From Hyparrhenia diplandra (lineage: Eukaryota > Streptophyta > Magnoliopsida > Poales > Poaceae), in the NCBI GenBank assembly GCA_015847255.1, contig JADLZK010007783.1:1-64000 (forward strand): a stretch of DNA of 64,000 bases, read 5' to 3'. Under the pieces are notes generated by a model. It saw only the letters and a program-made list of their open reading frames with translations. It did no database searches and had not been told where the DNA came from. The position numbers were made by a program, and so were the translations under genes. Shown here one piece after another: positions 35,541-47,009 of this stretch; positions within the stretch are counted from its first letter, which is position 1, and each line of letters begins with the position of its first letter.

Positions 35541-35995
35541 TCCTTTGCCGTCTGCGCGCCCACTCGGCAAATGCTTAGAAGCACTTCGGCGAAGGCTTCG
35601 CCGAGTGCCAAGACTCGGCGACCCGACTTCGGCGAAGATTTACTCGGGCGGCCATCTTCGCCGAGTGCCAAAGTACTGTTAGCCGGGCGAAGAGTTCGCC
35701 GAGTGTCGTGTCAGCACTTTCGGCGAACCCGACGTCGACCGTTAAATATGAAAGGGGCTTTGCCGAGTGCCAAACGCCCCGGCACTCGGCAAAGATTTGA
35801 ATATTTTAAAATCTTTGCCGAGTGCCGGATGTTGGCACTCGGCAAGAAATTATTTATTTTACGAAAAACAAATAGACTTTGCCGAGTCTTTGACAGAGGC
35901 ACTCGGCAAAGTTATGGTCATTTTGTCGAGTGCCACCTTTTGCACTCGGCAAACCCGCCATTTTTCCCGCAGGTTACCCACACTCGGCAAAGCTG
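35541..35995. repeat. Left subterminal repeat array of the CACTA element
   Basis: At least ten copies or near-copies of TTTGCCGAGTGCC or its inverse GGCACTCGGCAAA occur in both orientations. Subterminal arrays like this are the sites bound by the regulatory/DNA-binding transposase protein (TnpA type) in the En/Spm family. Confidence 0.9.
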
Positions 35996-36084
35996 GGAAT
36001 TTCATTTTTTTTTTGTCTGTTTCTATTGCTTGTTGCTGCAAATCAACATATACATATACCATAAACATTCATATATACATCATA

Positions 36085-36195
36085 AACCACATAGATCACC
36101 GATTCACATATATAATCCACATATCTCACAAATTCACATATATAATCCACAAATACCACAAATTCACATATATAATCCACAAATACCACAAAATC
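36085..36195. repeat. About 30-bp minisatellite in the CACTA element
   Basis: The phrase AATTCACATATATAATCCAC followed by AAATACCAC repeats about three to four times with minor changes. Confidence 0.85.
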
Positions 36196-36276
36196 CAACA
36201 TGTTCAACAACCAAACGGAATCTAACATGTCCAACATCGAAACGAGATCCGTCCACGAAGGCAACATATCCAACAT

Positions 36277-38546
36277 CTAAAATAAATCCATCACCACCAC
36301 CTCAACTTGACGGCCCCGAACCGTGGCCTCCCCGGTGCGAAGAGCCCTCACCTTGCCCCGGATACCACCCGTGCCGCGGGCGCCGATCGGGTACGACCAC
36401 CCGTGGTGTGGAGGGACGGTGGAAGCCCGTAGTGGTGGCCGCCGCGCGCCGGAGGAGGAACGCCACCGCCACGTGTATCGCGTGGCCGGGCCGACCGGAT
36501 AGGCCGGATGGGGTGGAGAAGGGCCACTGGAGGAGTCGGGTTCAACCCGCCGACCGTGGCTGCACAAGTGTGAGGCGATCTCATTAGTACCGCAGTGAGC
36601 CGCACATGCCAAATAAATGAACAACAACATATACTCACCGGAGTCCGTTCACGAGGAGGAACGGGAAACGGGGTGGAGCGAACAAATGAGGGAGGCAACG
36701 GAGGGTGGTCACACCCGGGATCCGGAGGCCCCGGAAGTAGCTCGCCACGCCCTTCACCGGGCGCACCGAGTGTTGCGTGATTGCCTCCAACTCCCGCCGA
36801 TGGGCTCGTCGGGCCGCCCGCTCGCCGCAAACTCTTCCCGCCCGGGCCGCCGCCCGGCCTCCGGCTCCGCCATCCGGACCGCAATATTACAACCGTAACA
36901 TTGAAACAATGCATAGGTAGCGAAAATGTGTAAAACCGTTGAACGACCGATGAAACTGAAGTTACCCGCATAAATCGCATGGAGCTCGACCGCCGAGGTG
37001 CTATGGGGATGTCGGTGGAGGTCGGCTTCTTGAGCGAATCACCCTCACCGTCAACAGAGGACGGGTCGATCGCGCTGCTTGGCCATCCGTAACCGGCCGT
37101 GCCGCTCCCTCCTCCCAACCTCATCACCAGTGTCTCAGGTCCAGGGGGCGGTGGTCGGATCGGTCCTCCCCATAGCGCCGCTTGGCCGCCCGGGCATTGG
37201 GTAAGCTTGGGGTAGACGCCGGCGTTGTTGTATGCCTCGGCCCCTTCGCCGGGTCGTCAGACGTTGGTCGGGTCACGCCGCCCGTGTGAGTCAAGGCCCA
37301 CCCCGCGCACTCCGCGACCTCCCGGTTTCCATGCGGCCGACCGCGAGGAGAACACAGAGATGGTTAGAAGTGAAGAGATTTGAGCGCTTGAATAAAAATA
37401 TCAACCGAATCGCACCCATCTATCCATATACACCGGGAGGGGCACACGCCTTGGTGGTGTGGAGCGCCTTGCATCTCCAGCGACACCTCCGACGGAGTCT
37501 CTTGTACTCGCACGCCTCGCCCAAGAGCCACTTGTCCACAATGGCCTCCCAGCCCTTGTACTTGCCGCACCACTCCGGACACATCCGCATGACATAGCAG
37601 GAGGATTAATGGAAGTCTCGCTTTTTTTTTTTATTGAAGAAATCTGAATAAATGCGTTCTACGAACCTCGATGTACTTGCTCCCCCGGTGAGGTCGGTCT
37701 CCCCTCGGGAGCATCATCTCCTTGCTTCGTTCTTCTTCACCACCTTGCCAAGCACGTCGGCGTTGTAGGAGGTGATGCAAGAAAACACGCGCCCGTGGTG
37801 GTGTGTCCTGAGTCGATTCTCGATGCACTCGCCCCGCACTCTAGCGGCCTCCTCCTCCTTCCCCGCCAAGACGTGAAGTAGTTCTCGCATACGTAAAACA
37901 TGTATCATTCAATTATTTAAGAAACATAGTATTCAAACGACGTGAAGTAATCCCGCATACACACTCACCCAAAAGTCCGTCTTGATCTTCCCCGGCAAGT
38001 CTGCCCTCGTCTCACGCCAAGACGAAAGTGGTCCCATCGTCGGGGAGCCTCCCTCACGTTGTTCCCGAGGTCCACCGGGCGGGGTAGTTCTTTCTAATCG
38101 CCAGGCTCACGGATGCCATTGATATGGCGCCAGACGCCCCCTCCGCTTACAATCTTCCGATTCCATCGCGACGAGGCATTAAGACAAATTGTTAGTTTGA
38201 AGTTCGATTTTCAACATGTCATATGAAGAAGTAGTGAAAATATCAATGGCTACTTACTTTTCACCGTTGGGTCGAATCACGGGCGGCGTGAAAAGGGATC
38301 GCCCTCGGGGGAGGCTCGAGGCCCCGCTACCGGTAGACCTTGGCGCACTCGAGGAGGACGGTGGACAGGTGTCTCTTTAAGACCGAGTCCGAGTCCGGCG
38401 GTGTGTGGCCCGACGAGGGCTGGCCCGACGACGCCCCGGCTGGCCCGACGACGCCCCGGCTGGTCCGACGACGACACAAAGTCAAGCCTCCTCGTGGATC
38501 GGACGACGCCGGCCGCGCCCGACGCCTCCACCGTCGTGCCGCTCAT
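36277..38546 (-). pseudogene. CACTA second gene, Ptta/En-Spm-type (Transposase_24) remnant
   Basis: Minus-strand pieces include CPEWCGKYKGWEAIVDKWLL across two frames near 37500-37585 and an AP-HHQG box near 37440. Both are typical of the plant Ptta/En/Spm transposase family, which acts as the DNA-binding partner of TNP2. A SYNADVLGKVVKKNEAR segment lies near 37725. The carboxyl part towards 36300 is Pro/Arg-rich and repetitive. Multiple frameshifts preclude a single product, and gene limits are approximate. Confidence 0.5.
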
Positions 38547-39022
38547 CGGCCTCCTCCTCCGGCCTCCTCCTCGTCGGCCCGGGAGAGGGTGAGGGGGGTC
38601 TCGCGTGAAGCGGATCGACCCCTTGTCGACGTTGCCGCTTCCCGCCCGGCATTTTGTCGAGTCCCCGCAAAAACAAATAGTAAACCAATTAGTATTGCAA
38701 AATGAACGAAATATAATTGAAAGGTAACAATAATAACAAAATAGTATTACATGATTTAGAAATTATCTCCCCGAATGCCTAAGGCCGGGATGTAGTCATC
38801 ACTATCGCTACCACTATTGTAATCATCAATGTCATCACCCTCATCATCCGTATCGCCCTCGCCAAGTGCATCGCCTCCACGCCTCCTTCTTCGCACCAGC
38901 CTCCATCGCTCAAGAATTTACTGTGTCCTTAGCATCCCGCACCTCATCACCCTCGCCCTCATCGATGGCGTTGTCTACTTCCATGCCCATCAAATAAAGA
39001 ATGTCTATCTCCAAACGCCCTT

Positions 39023-40930
39023 CTAGCCCCCGGGTTGATAGAACTCTTGAGTGTTTGGGTCGTGGTTGTAATCATCATCGTTCGAACAGCGCTTTACCGC
39101 GGCGGCGATACCGCTGCACAAGGTACCAACCCGCAAGGTCCGCGTGTTTTGGCACGCCCATGGGAGGTAATAAACTTGTGTGGCGTGTATATTAGCCACA
39201 ATATAGACATCCTCTCCTCCATATACGGAATCCTCGTCGAATTTCGACTTGCCCAATCGTAGGGTCCACTTTCGTGTCATCGGGATCAACCAATGGCATT
39301 TGAATACCACTAGCTTGAGCTCTTTAGGACCCCCGAAGTTGAGCTCATATATTTCTTCGACTATGCCGTAATAGTCCTTCTTATCCAAGCCGGGCGCATT
39401 TAACCGGTGCACGTTGTTTTCGGTTGGGCCGACTCTCCTCGTAGCTTCTCGTGCGAAACCGATAGCCATTCACATCATAAACGGTGAACGAGTTGACTTT
39501 ACTTGGGAAGCCATTGCCCAATTGCTTTAAATCTTCGCACATATAAGATCCGGCGGGCCTCGCAAGGTCGGCCACATAGATCGTTACATTATATGTTACT
39601 AGGACCAAAGTGGAATATCAAAGCCGAACGAGGTTAGTTGGATGGTACCTTTGAGCGTAACCAGAAATAAAATCGGGTTTCCCATTTTTTAGAAGATTGT
39701 CTTCTTGTTGCAAGGTAGGAGCCCCATTCCTCTCCAGTGTTGACCAATAAATTCCCTAAAAAACAAGGCTAGAGGTTTAGGGTCGATAGGTGGAGGCCGA
39801 GGTGTGGAACAAGCTCATTGAGAACTTACCGGCGATAAGGAGCGGTTTGGTCAAGGTTCAACAACACATAGAGCATGATAGTGCGCCACTCATCAAAGGA
39901 CAAGTGCTTGTGGGTAGGTGCGCTTCCTCTTCCGACTTGCCCTCCGAAAAGGCTAAGGTTCGATGAACTCTCCTCGGCGTTGTAACGAGGGGTAGGATTG
40001 TGGACGCCGGAAGTTTTCGGTAAGATAGTACGCCCGTGTGAAGGTCGACACCTCCTCCGCACGTATGCCTCGCCACGGAAGGCTCATTCGGCTTTATTCC
40101 CGCATTTTCTCCGAAGTACCTTGAGAGCCCTCTCAATTGGATAGCACCAACGAACCGCACGGGCCCCCAAACGGGCGAGGTGCAAAATCAGGTGTTGCAT
40201 GGACAGAAGAAGCCCGGTGGAAATATCATCTCTAACTTTGCGATCAACGCAGGTGCAAAGACGCCCGCATCGAGCAATCGCGATCCCGAGATAACTCCTT
40301 AACACAAAGTCGGGCGGAAGAAAAAGCTCAACTCGCCAGACGCGCCATTAATCGGTTCGGGAGGTATCCCCGAAGTCATCGCAGAAGGATCCGGGCCAAT
40401 CCATATGTGGAAGTCATGACTCTTCATCCCCGTGACTTTCATAGTTTGCAAGTTCACTCCCCTACCAGATTCGCCGCATACCCATCGTGGAACGATAACG
40501 CCTTCATCCATCGTAGCACTTCCTTCCTATCGCCTTTTTTTGATGATGTAGTCGGCCGGGCCCTTTTTCCATCTCCTCCCAGGGCTAGGGGTCTCTATCA
40601 CTAGCTTTGGTCTATCGCACAAAGATCTCTATGTCAAGTCTAGCTTTAACGTTGTCCTTTGACTTCGAAGGTCCATAGATGTTGCGAAGAGTGCCTCGTA
40701 GATATTCTTTTTCTCAGGTGCATTACATCGATGTTGTGTGGAAGAAGAAGATCCTTGTAGTAGGGGAGATTAGTCAAGCCCGATATATAAGTCCACATGT
40801 GTGTCCGACCATATCCAACAAAACCACCTTTCTTTTCATCGATTTTGAGACCAGCCTAGCTCGGTAAGGACCTCTTCACCGGTCATAAACTTTGGGATGG
40901 GATCGATGACTTGAATACCTTTCGTGAAGT
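39023..40930 (-). pseudogene. CACTA transposase C-terminal region: DUF4218 and DUF4216 domains
   Basis: Read on the minus strand, 40084-40330 contains an ERALKVLRRKCGNKAEPS-type segment, and 39858-40160 continues it, matching the DUF4218 region that follows the TNP2 catalytic core. At 39023-39469 KKDYYGIVEEIYELNFGG, then FKCHWL, marks DUF4216. These domains usually belong to one long CACTA protein. Here the frame shifts repeatedly and stops intervene. Confidence 0.65.
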
Positions 40931-40939
40931 GCTTTTTGT

Positions 40940-42390
40940 CTAGTCTGAATTCATGGTTCTCGGCAAGAATTGACGATGTTTGTCAAACGAGGAATACTTG
41001 CCACCCTTGAGAAGCTGTGTGAATCGCAGACAAACCGCCTTGCATGTTGGGCAAGGGAACCTCCCATGAACACACCATCCGCCGAATATGCCATAAGCCG
41101 AAGTCATGCATTGAATATAGGTACCACACGTGCATTGTAAAGTTTGTCTTTGTAGCTTGGTCGCACGCCGCAGTACCCCATTTTCCCAAGCATCTTGCAA
41201 TTCATCCCACACGGCCGCATGAACACACCCATATTGTTGCCCGGTGCCCGGTATTATCGCCAAGAACAGGTGCTTGAGCTCAAACATGACACCGGGGGAA
41301 GATTGAGAGGGATCACAAACACGGGCCAACAAGTGTACGGGCCGCCAGCTGACCGCACGGGTTGAACCCATCTGTTGTGAACGCTACACGCATATTTCGA
41401 GCCTCCATAGCTTTTTTCAGATGCATATTATCGAAGTGCTTCCATGCATCACCATCCGATGGGTGTACCAACTTCTCAGGATCGTATCTTTTGCCCTTCT
41501 TATGCCATGTCATTTGTTTCGCTGGACTCCTCCGTCATGTACGTACCGTTGGAGCCCCTGCGATTTAAAGGAAGGTGTCAGAGGACCATCTCGGGATCTT
41601 GACCGCTTTTTCCCGCCATCACTACATTCTACCTCCACATACCTAGAGGCTTTGCACTTTGGACAAGGCGTTGCTTCCTTTGAGGTCTCCCCTAAAGAGG
41701 ACGCACCCCTTTGGACAAGCATGGTACGAGTCATACGGCATCTTCAACCCCACGAAGAAGTCTCGCGTGACTCGTGACGTGTTCTTCGGGCAGACGTGAC
41801 CCTCCGGAAGCATTTTGCCAAGAATCGACAACAGGTGTCGGCCGCCTCGACTAATGCTCAATTGGGACTTCAACGCTATAAGGCGTGAAATGCCATCCAG
41901 CCTTCGTAAGCATTGTCTTCTCGTGAAGGGGCTGCCGTGCCGCCTCCATCATCTCGTAGAGAACGCCTTTGCGGTTTCCAAAGTTCCTCCTCCAATCCTT
42001 CATTGAACCGTGCATCATGAAAGTTCGCCATCATGTTCCGCCATCCCGGCATCTTGATCATACTCCTCGAGGAGGGGGCCTCACCACGCCCTCTCTAATA
42101 CGATCGACTTCGCCGTGGGAAGATCCGCCGCTATAGTTTGAGACTTAATCCGTTGTTGTAAATATGTTTACCCATTTCAATCTTGACTCGCTTTTTTTCT
42201 TGTTCTTACATTTGCCGCACCGGACACGGCATCCGAACAGACCCTTTAGCGCTGGGCCAAATGCATGTTCCAGAAAGCATCGGTCCCCCTAACCCATTCA
42301 AGACTCTTACTTGCGGCCCGTGTACATCCACTCACGGTTATCCATCCTCCGTCATACGCCCATGTCGGGTGAGCCACATAAGCTAAAGAA
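40940..42390 (-). pseudogene. CACTA TNP2 transposase (transposase-associated plus Transposase_21 core), frameshifted
   Basis: This protein would cut and rejoin CACTA ends. On the minus strand a transposase-associated domain (SKSLEWVRGTDAF, then C..C-K-KK) occupies about 42390-42180. The N-terminal HDARFNEGLEEELWKPQRR is near 41960-42030. The core follows: DPEKLVHPSDGDAWKHFDNM (near 41430-41490), AFTTDGFNPCG, then FELKHLFLAIIPGTG and AYGIFGGWCVHGRFPCPTC (near 41040-41290). These are signature stretches of Transposase_21. At least five frame changes occur. It is one part of the decayed CACTA autonomous gene set. Confidence 0.8.
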
Positions 42391-42994
42391 TTGCATCTAC
42401 ACGGCGTTCCTACCATCTAATAGGTGAGGGGTAGGTCCTAATCCTTCACCCGAGGATGCGCTCTGGGTTAGCATCCATGCTGGGTCCCGAGCCGGGAGCT
42501 GGAAAGACCTCCCCATTTGTTCTCCCGATACACGTCCCGGGCGGGAGAGTGTGTATCCTGAGAACAACGGGAGGGTCCGAAATTCCGCTCGGACGGGAGT
42601 CGAAAGCATGGATGCTAACCTTGTCTACGCATCCACGGGCTGTCCAAAACGCGGGATTACCGAAACAGATACGGCCGCAGATATGCACGATAAGCATACC
42701 AACGCCTCGTGATCTCTTCTGGACGGAGACGCCTAACCGGGTCGCGCTATGTAAGACAACTACAAGGACGGACGGACGCGGATTCATACCTACGGGTCGG
42801 TGGAGATGCGGTGCAGCAAGACCCGCACACGAGGACGACCGGGGTCGCCGAGTCCCTCCGACTGTGTCCTCCTACAAAACAAGGCCAAAAAAAGTTAGTG
42901 TCCAAATTTTGGCAGAAGACCTCCCCGCACGGGAGATACCAAACCCGCAAAAAACATGGCACGAAGGCCAACAACCACATGCATATACCGAGAA

Positions 42995-43111
42995 TGGGCA
43001 CGAAGGCCACCAACCACCAATATGGGCACGAAGGCCACCAACCATCAATATGCGCACGAAGGCCGCCAACCACCAATATAACAACCACCAATATGGGCAC
43101 GAAGGCCACCA
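42995..43111. repeat. 28-bp minisatellite in the CACTA 5' region
   Basis: The unit GGGCACGAAGGCCACCAACC plus ACCAATAT repeats about four times with small deviations, followed by ACT-rich sequence. It lies between the transposase start and the GC-rich leader of the CACTA element. Confidence 0.9.
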
Positions 43112-43189
43112 AACTATTTACTAACTACTACTACTAACCCTACTAACTACTAGTACTAACCACTACTACTAGAAAGATAGGGCTTTACC

Positions 43190-43790
43190 TTGGCCGTAGA
43201 AACGGCAAGAGCAACGGTCGGGCGACGACGCGACGCCGATCACCACAAAGAAGAACGGGCCGGCGACGACGAAGGCCGATCACCGCCAAGAAGAAGACCG
43301 GCCGGGCGACGACGGCGACGACCGGTCCGAGAGAGGCACTCTCTTCCTCCCTCCCCTCCTTCCCCTTCTTCCTCCTCCCCTTCTTCCCCCTCCTCCCTCT
43401 TCCTTCCTCCCTCCCTCTCTTTCCTCTTCCTTCCCTTCCTCCCTCTTCCTCTTCTTCCCTTCCCTTCCTCCCTTTCCTCACAAGGACAAGGGTGCCGGTC
43501 GACGGTCGGGCGGCGCTGGCGCGGCCGGGCGACGCCGCTGGCGGGCGGGGCGGACGCGGTGGCGCAACGTCGGCACGCTTCCGGCAGGCCGATCCGCCGA
43601 TGGCGGCGGGACGCCGGGGCGGGGCCGGCGGCGCGCGCGCGGCGCGGGCGGTCCGCGGCCGGCGGGTGAGGTCCGGCGGCGGGCGCGATCCGGCGAACGG
43701 GCGGCGGCGGGCGAGGTCCGCGGGAATCCGCGGCGCGCGGCGCCGCGAGCGTGGCCGCGTGGTGAAGAATGAGGGAAAATGGGGCCTCGG
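43190..43790. other. GC-rich leader/promoter region of the CACTA element
   Basis: CG-rich and CCTTCCTCC-rich sequence upstream of the transposase start on the minus strand. Its long open frames (Arg/Pro/Ala-rich) are compositional. It is probably 5' untranslated or promoter DNA of the element, possibly with captured sequence. Confidence 0.4.
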
Positions 43791-43936
43791 GCCCGCATAT
43801 AGCCGGCTTTGCCGAGTGCCAGAAATGCGACTCCGGCAAAGCTCCCCGTCATTTTTTTTAAAAAACCCTTACTTTGCCCGTGTGCCACGCATCTTTCGGC
43901 AAAGGGCAAGGGCTTTTTGCCGAGTGCCCCATACGG

Positions 43937-44829
43937 CACTTCGGCAAACTATGCTTTTTTTTTTTTTTTCCCATTTTTTTTTTTTGCTTTGGCGTTGGGA
44001 CACTAATTACATGTCATGTTCATTTGGGAGATTTCATTTGTTTTGCTATATTTTCATGATTTATTTTTATTTTCTTGCATTTTCTTGTGACTCCAAATTT
44101 GAAATAATGAAATAACCGACAGTGGTCATTTAAAAATGTTATTCACCATGTTTTGTTTATCTGTTTTAGGCTAAATCAGGGGCCTTTGAAATTTCGAAAT
44201 TTATGTGCGGAACATCTTAAAGTCACGTCACGGGAAAGGTGTTTTTAAAATCTATAAATTCAACTCTCAGTTTAAAATTGAGAAACAGGCGTGGTGTCTT
44301 GGCATCTCATGGGAGGTCCTGTGGAAAATCTCCACACTTCATCATTGATGAAGTGTGAGAGATGTCCGGGTTTTAGCCATCCGACGTCACAACTTGCTGC
44401 TAAACTTTTTTCAAATTTTTTCCACAGCCTCCCCATGAGATGACAAGACACCACGCCAAGTTTCGTGAATTTTAAACTTCGTTTTGAATTTATAGATTTT
44501 AAAAACACCTTTTTCCCCAAGACGTGACTCGTCATGTTCCGCACATAAATGTTCGAAATTTCAGGCGTAGTCCCCGGATTTAGCCTAAACGCACGCCAAA
44601 CATGGTGAATAACATTTTTTGAATGAACACAGTCCATTATTTCATGTACCTGCAGTTCAAATTTGAGTCGCCAAGAAAATGCAAGAAAATAAAAATAATT
44701 CATGAAATATAGCAAAACAGTGTGAAATTCTCCCAAATTGTGAATATGACATGTAATTAGGGTACTAATGGCACACAAAAAAATATGGGACTAAAAATAA
44801 AAAAATTAACGGTTTGCCGAGTGCCTTAT
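43937..44829. repeat. Long imperfect palindrome in the CACTA element
   Basis: The left arm, about 43937-44352, is inverted at about 44344-44829. Examples are CTAATTACATGTCAT against ATGACATGTAATTAG, TTATTTTCTTGCATTTTCTT against its inverse, TTATGTGCGGAACAT against ATGTTCCGCACATAA, and GCGTGGTGTCTTG against CAAGACACCACGC. The centre is CACACTTCATCATTGATGAA. The right arm has an extra ~65 bp. Arms are about 415 and 485 bp and are flanked by subterminal GGCACTCGGCAAA-type repeats. RNA from this region would form a long hairpin. Confidence 0.85.
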
Positions 44830-45175
44830 GTGGCAGCCGGCAAAGAGAGTATTTGCCGAAAGTGCTCGAAAGTTTTTGGCGCCGGCAAAGCGTGTCGCGC
44901 TTTTGCCGAGTGCCTAACGTGAGACACTTTCGGCAAAGGTGACGGAGAGCGTCCGCTTGGTCCCGTTATCCTTTGCCGAAAGTGTATTATTTTGCCGACG
45001 GCGGGCACTCGGCAAAAGTATTATTTTCCGAGTGCTGTGCCGCCGACGGCCAGGCACTCGGCAAAGATGGTTTTGCCGAGTGTTGAGATTGGCACTCTCG
45101 GCAAAGGTGTTCGCGTTGCCGAGCGCGCCGGCTTTTGCCACTCGGCGAACCTCTTCGCACTCGGCAAAGACGCGG
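44815..45175. repeat. Right subterminal repeat array of the CACTA element
   Basis: Dense TTTGCCGAGTGCC / GGCACTCGGCAAA copies and variants in both orientations, extending nearly to the terminal CACTA. A smaller cluster lies at 43800-43945 on the other side of the palindrome. Confidence 0.9.
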
Positions 45176-45192
45176 TTTCCTCAGTAGTGTCT

Positions 45193-46230
45193 GTAGCTGC
45201 TCCACAAAATTGCACATGCAGGCGACGACAGTGCAAACTGATTCAGACTAATTCCGCGAATTCAGTTCAACTCTGATCGATGTGCAAGCAACCGTAGTAG
45301 GGGATACACGATCTGCCATCCGCATTTTTCTTTTTCTGCTTTTATGAATCCTTCCTTCAATTAATTCTCCCATGCATGTCCCATCGAGGTAGCTCATGAA
45401 GACTGGAACCGCCGTGCATGCATCATGCATGATGAAAAGGTATACATCTCTGACAATGACTGATGACAACTACCGATCTGGATCTAGTCTAACGTGCCAA
45501 CAGAGTGTTATAAAACCATGTAAATAATTAATATTTGTTGACACTCGAAAATGGTTTGGTCTAAAACATGTTAAAAATCCATACTTAGCCATATTTTGGA
45601 GATCCAAGGCACGGTAAATTCGAGGGAAGATCAAAAAGGGTTTTTCGAAGTGACCGGACGCTAGTGACCGGACCGTCCGGTCAATCTTCATGCGTCCGGC
45701 CGTGTGTCCGATTAGAGAGTCCGGTCATCGTGTGCGCGTGGCTCGATTTCGAAGAGCATCGGAATCGACCGGACGCTAGTGATCGGTCGTGGCTAGGGTT
45801 CGCAATCAGGGTCACCTCCGACGCCACCCAGGCTAGGCCGGCCGCCGCCACCCAGGGTCTCCTCAGCCGCCACATCTCGCCCGCCGCCCCTGGATTTCGC
45901 CGTCTCTCGGTCCGCCGCCCCCCTTCTTCCCCGTCGTGTCCGCTGGCCCCAGCTTGACGCCAGCGACCTACAACATCGACTGGTCGCGCAGCCAGGACCG
46001 GCCCCTGGTGTGTCCGCCAGCTCCAGCCAAGGGCTCCCCAGGTCCCACTACCGGCGAGCTACAGCAGCGGTTGCAAGGTATGTCCCCTCAGGTCTCTCTG
46101 TTCTTTCCCTCCGATCTGCAGCACTAGCAAGTAATGTTCCAAATTGATGGATGGTTAGTAGTGCCTGTGTGATGTATGTATGGTAAATCTGTTGCGTTCC
46201 TTCCAAGTTGATTGAAAATAATTGTTTGGT
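45193..46230. other. Intergenic stretch with a possible LTR remnant
   Basis: TGTTGACACTCGAAA near 45536 and an array of ACCGGACGCTAGTGA and GACCGTCCGGTC words at 45650-45785 resemble the U3 end of a grass LTR retrotransposon, but no partner end was found. Downstream to 46130 the DNA is GC-rich with no supported gene. Confidence 0.4.
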
Positions 46231-46244
46231 TCAAGAATGGGTGA

Positions 46245-46905
46245 CAAGGCAAATTGATTGATGCTTTTGTGAGGCATTTGTTTGATGCCTGCAAAGAAGA
46301 GATAGAAGCTGGGAATAGACCGATGGAAGTTTTCACCGCTACGGGTCGGAAGAAGAACGTTGTTTCCAAGTTTGCACAAAAATCCGATGGTAATCAAAAA
46401 AAAAAACAATTGAAGAACAAGTTAGACGTTTTTAAAAAAGGAATATTCAATGTTTATGGAGTTCAAGAATTGGGCAACTGGTCTTGGATGGGATGAGGCA
46501 AAACAAACTATTGTGTGCTCGTAGGAACGGTGGGATGAACACCTTGTTGTAAGAACTATTCTTGCACTGTATATATATATTATGTTCTTTGTTGAAGTGT
46601 GCCTTGCTAATTTTATTTATTTAATTTCAGAGATGCAACAATGCAGAGAAAGGAATCAAATGCAGTCACGTGAAGTTTCGAAAACAAGGACCAAAATTCC
46701 TAGATGTTATGCATATCATTTTGGCAAGTCACATGTTAGTGGGGCTTCAGCATCATGTCCTGGAGATATTTGCTTCGATGAGGAAGATCATGAGGATGTG
46801 GTTGAGATACCCAAACCTGTAGAGAGGCTTGAGAAGACAAGGAACACTAGGAAGAAATGCAAGGGGCTGCCCAGTACCGTTTGTAACAAGGATGATAGGT
46901 ATTTC
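46245..46905 (+). pseudogene. Myb/SANT-like (L10-interacting MYB-type) DNA-binding protein, frameshifted fragment
   Basis: The plus strand encodes FVRHLFDACKEEIEAGNRP followed by KQLKNKLDVFKK, the Myb_DNA-bind_3 helix region. After a frame change it reads FKNWATGLGWDEAKQTIVCS and ERWDEHLV-like residues. A plausible intron begins GTAAGA near 46550 and ends TTTCAG near 46630, after which RCNNAEKGIKCSHVKFRKQG and FGKSHVSGASASCPGDI follow in alternating frames. Related proteins are numerous in grasses and derive from, or accompany, PIF/Harbinger transposons. At least two frame changes and a stop show it is not intact. Confidence 0.65.
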
Positions 46906-47009
46906 TTCTACAGTCTAGAGTTTCACAACACCTCTAATCAAATGGACTTCTGTTTTTCCTACAGCTGTTTTTTCCAAAAGCCACAGCTCAACCAAACACA
47001 CCCTTAATT

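Larger units (their letters stand above)
35525..45189 (-). mobile_element. CACTA (En/Spm) DNA transposon, TSD TCT
   Basis: A 9.67-kb element with CACTACAGG at the left end and the inverted CACTACTGAGG at the right end, and 3-bp target repeats TCT at 35522-35524 and 45190-45192. Both subterminal regions are packed with TTTGCCGAGTGCC / GGCACTCGGCAAA repeats, the binding-site arrays of grass CACTA families. The transposase genes lie on the minus strand, so the 5' end is at the right. Domains seen from right to left are transposase-associated, TNP2/Transposase_21, DUF4218, DUF4216, then a Ptta/En-Spm (Transposase_24) gene. All are frameshifted, so it is defective as read. Confidence 0.95.

Noticed and set aside
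43185..44115. Long Arg/Ala/Gly-rich frames in both strands near 43.2-44.1 kb
   Set aside because: Composition-driven frames in the GC-rich CACTA leader, with no conserved domain.
44272..44778. 168-codon minus-strand open frame in the right part of the CACTA element
   Set aside because: It lies wholly within the right arm and centre of the palindrome, has no recognisable domain, and the matching left arm does not keep the frame open.
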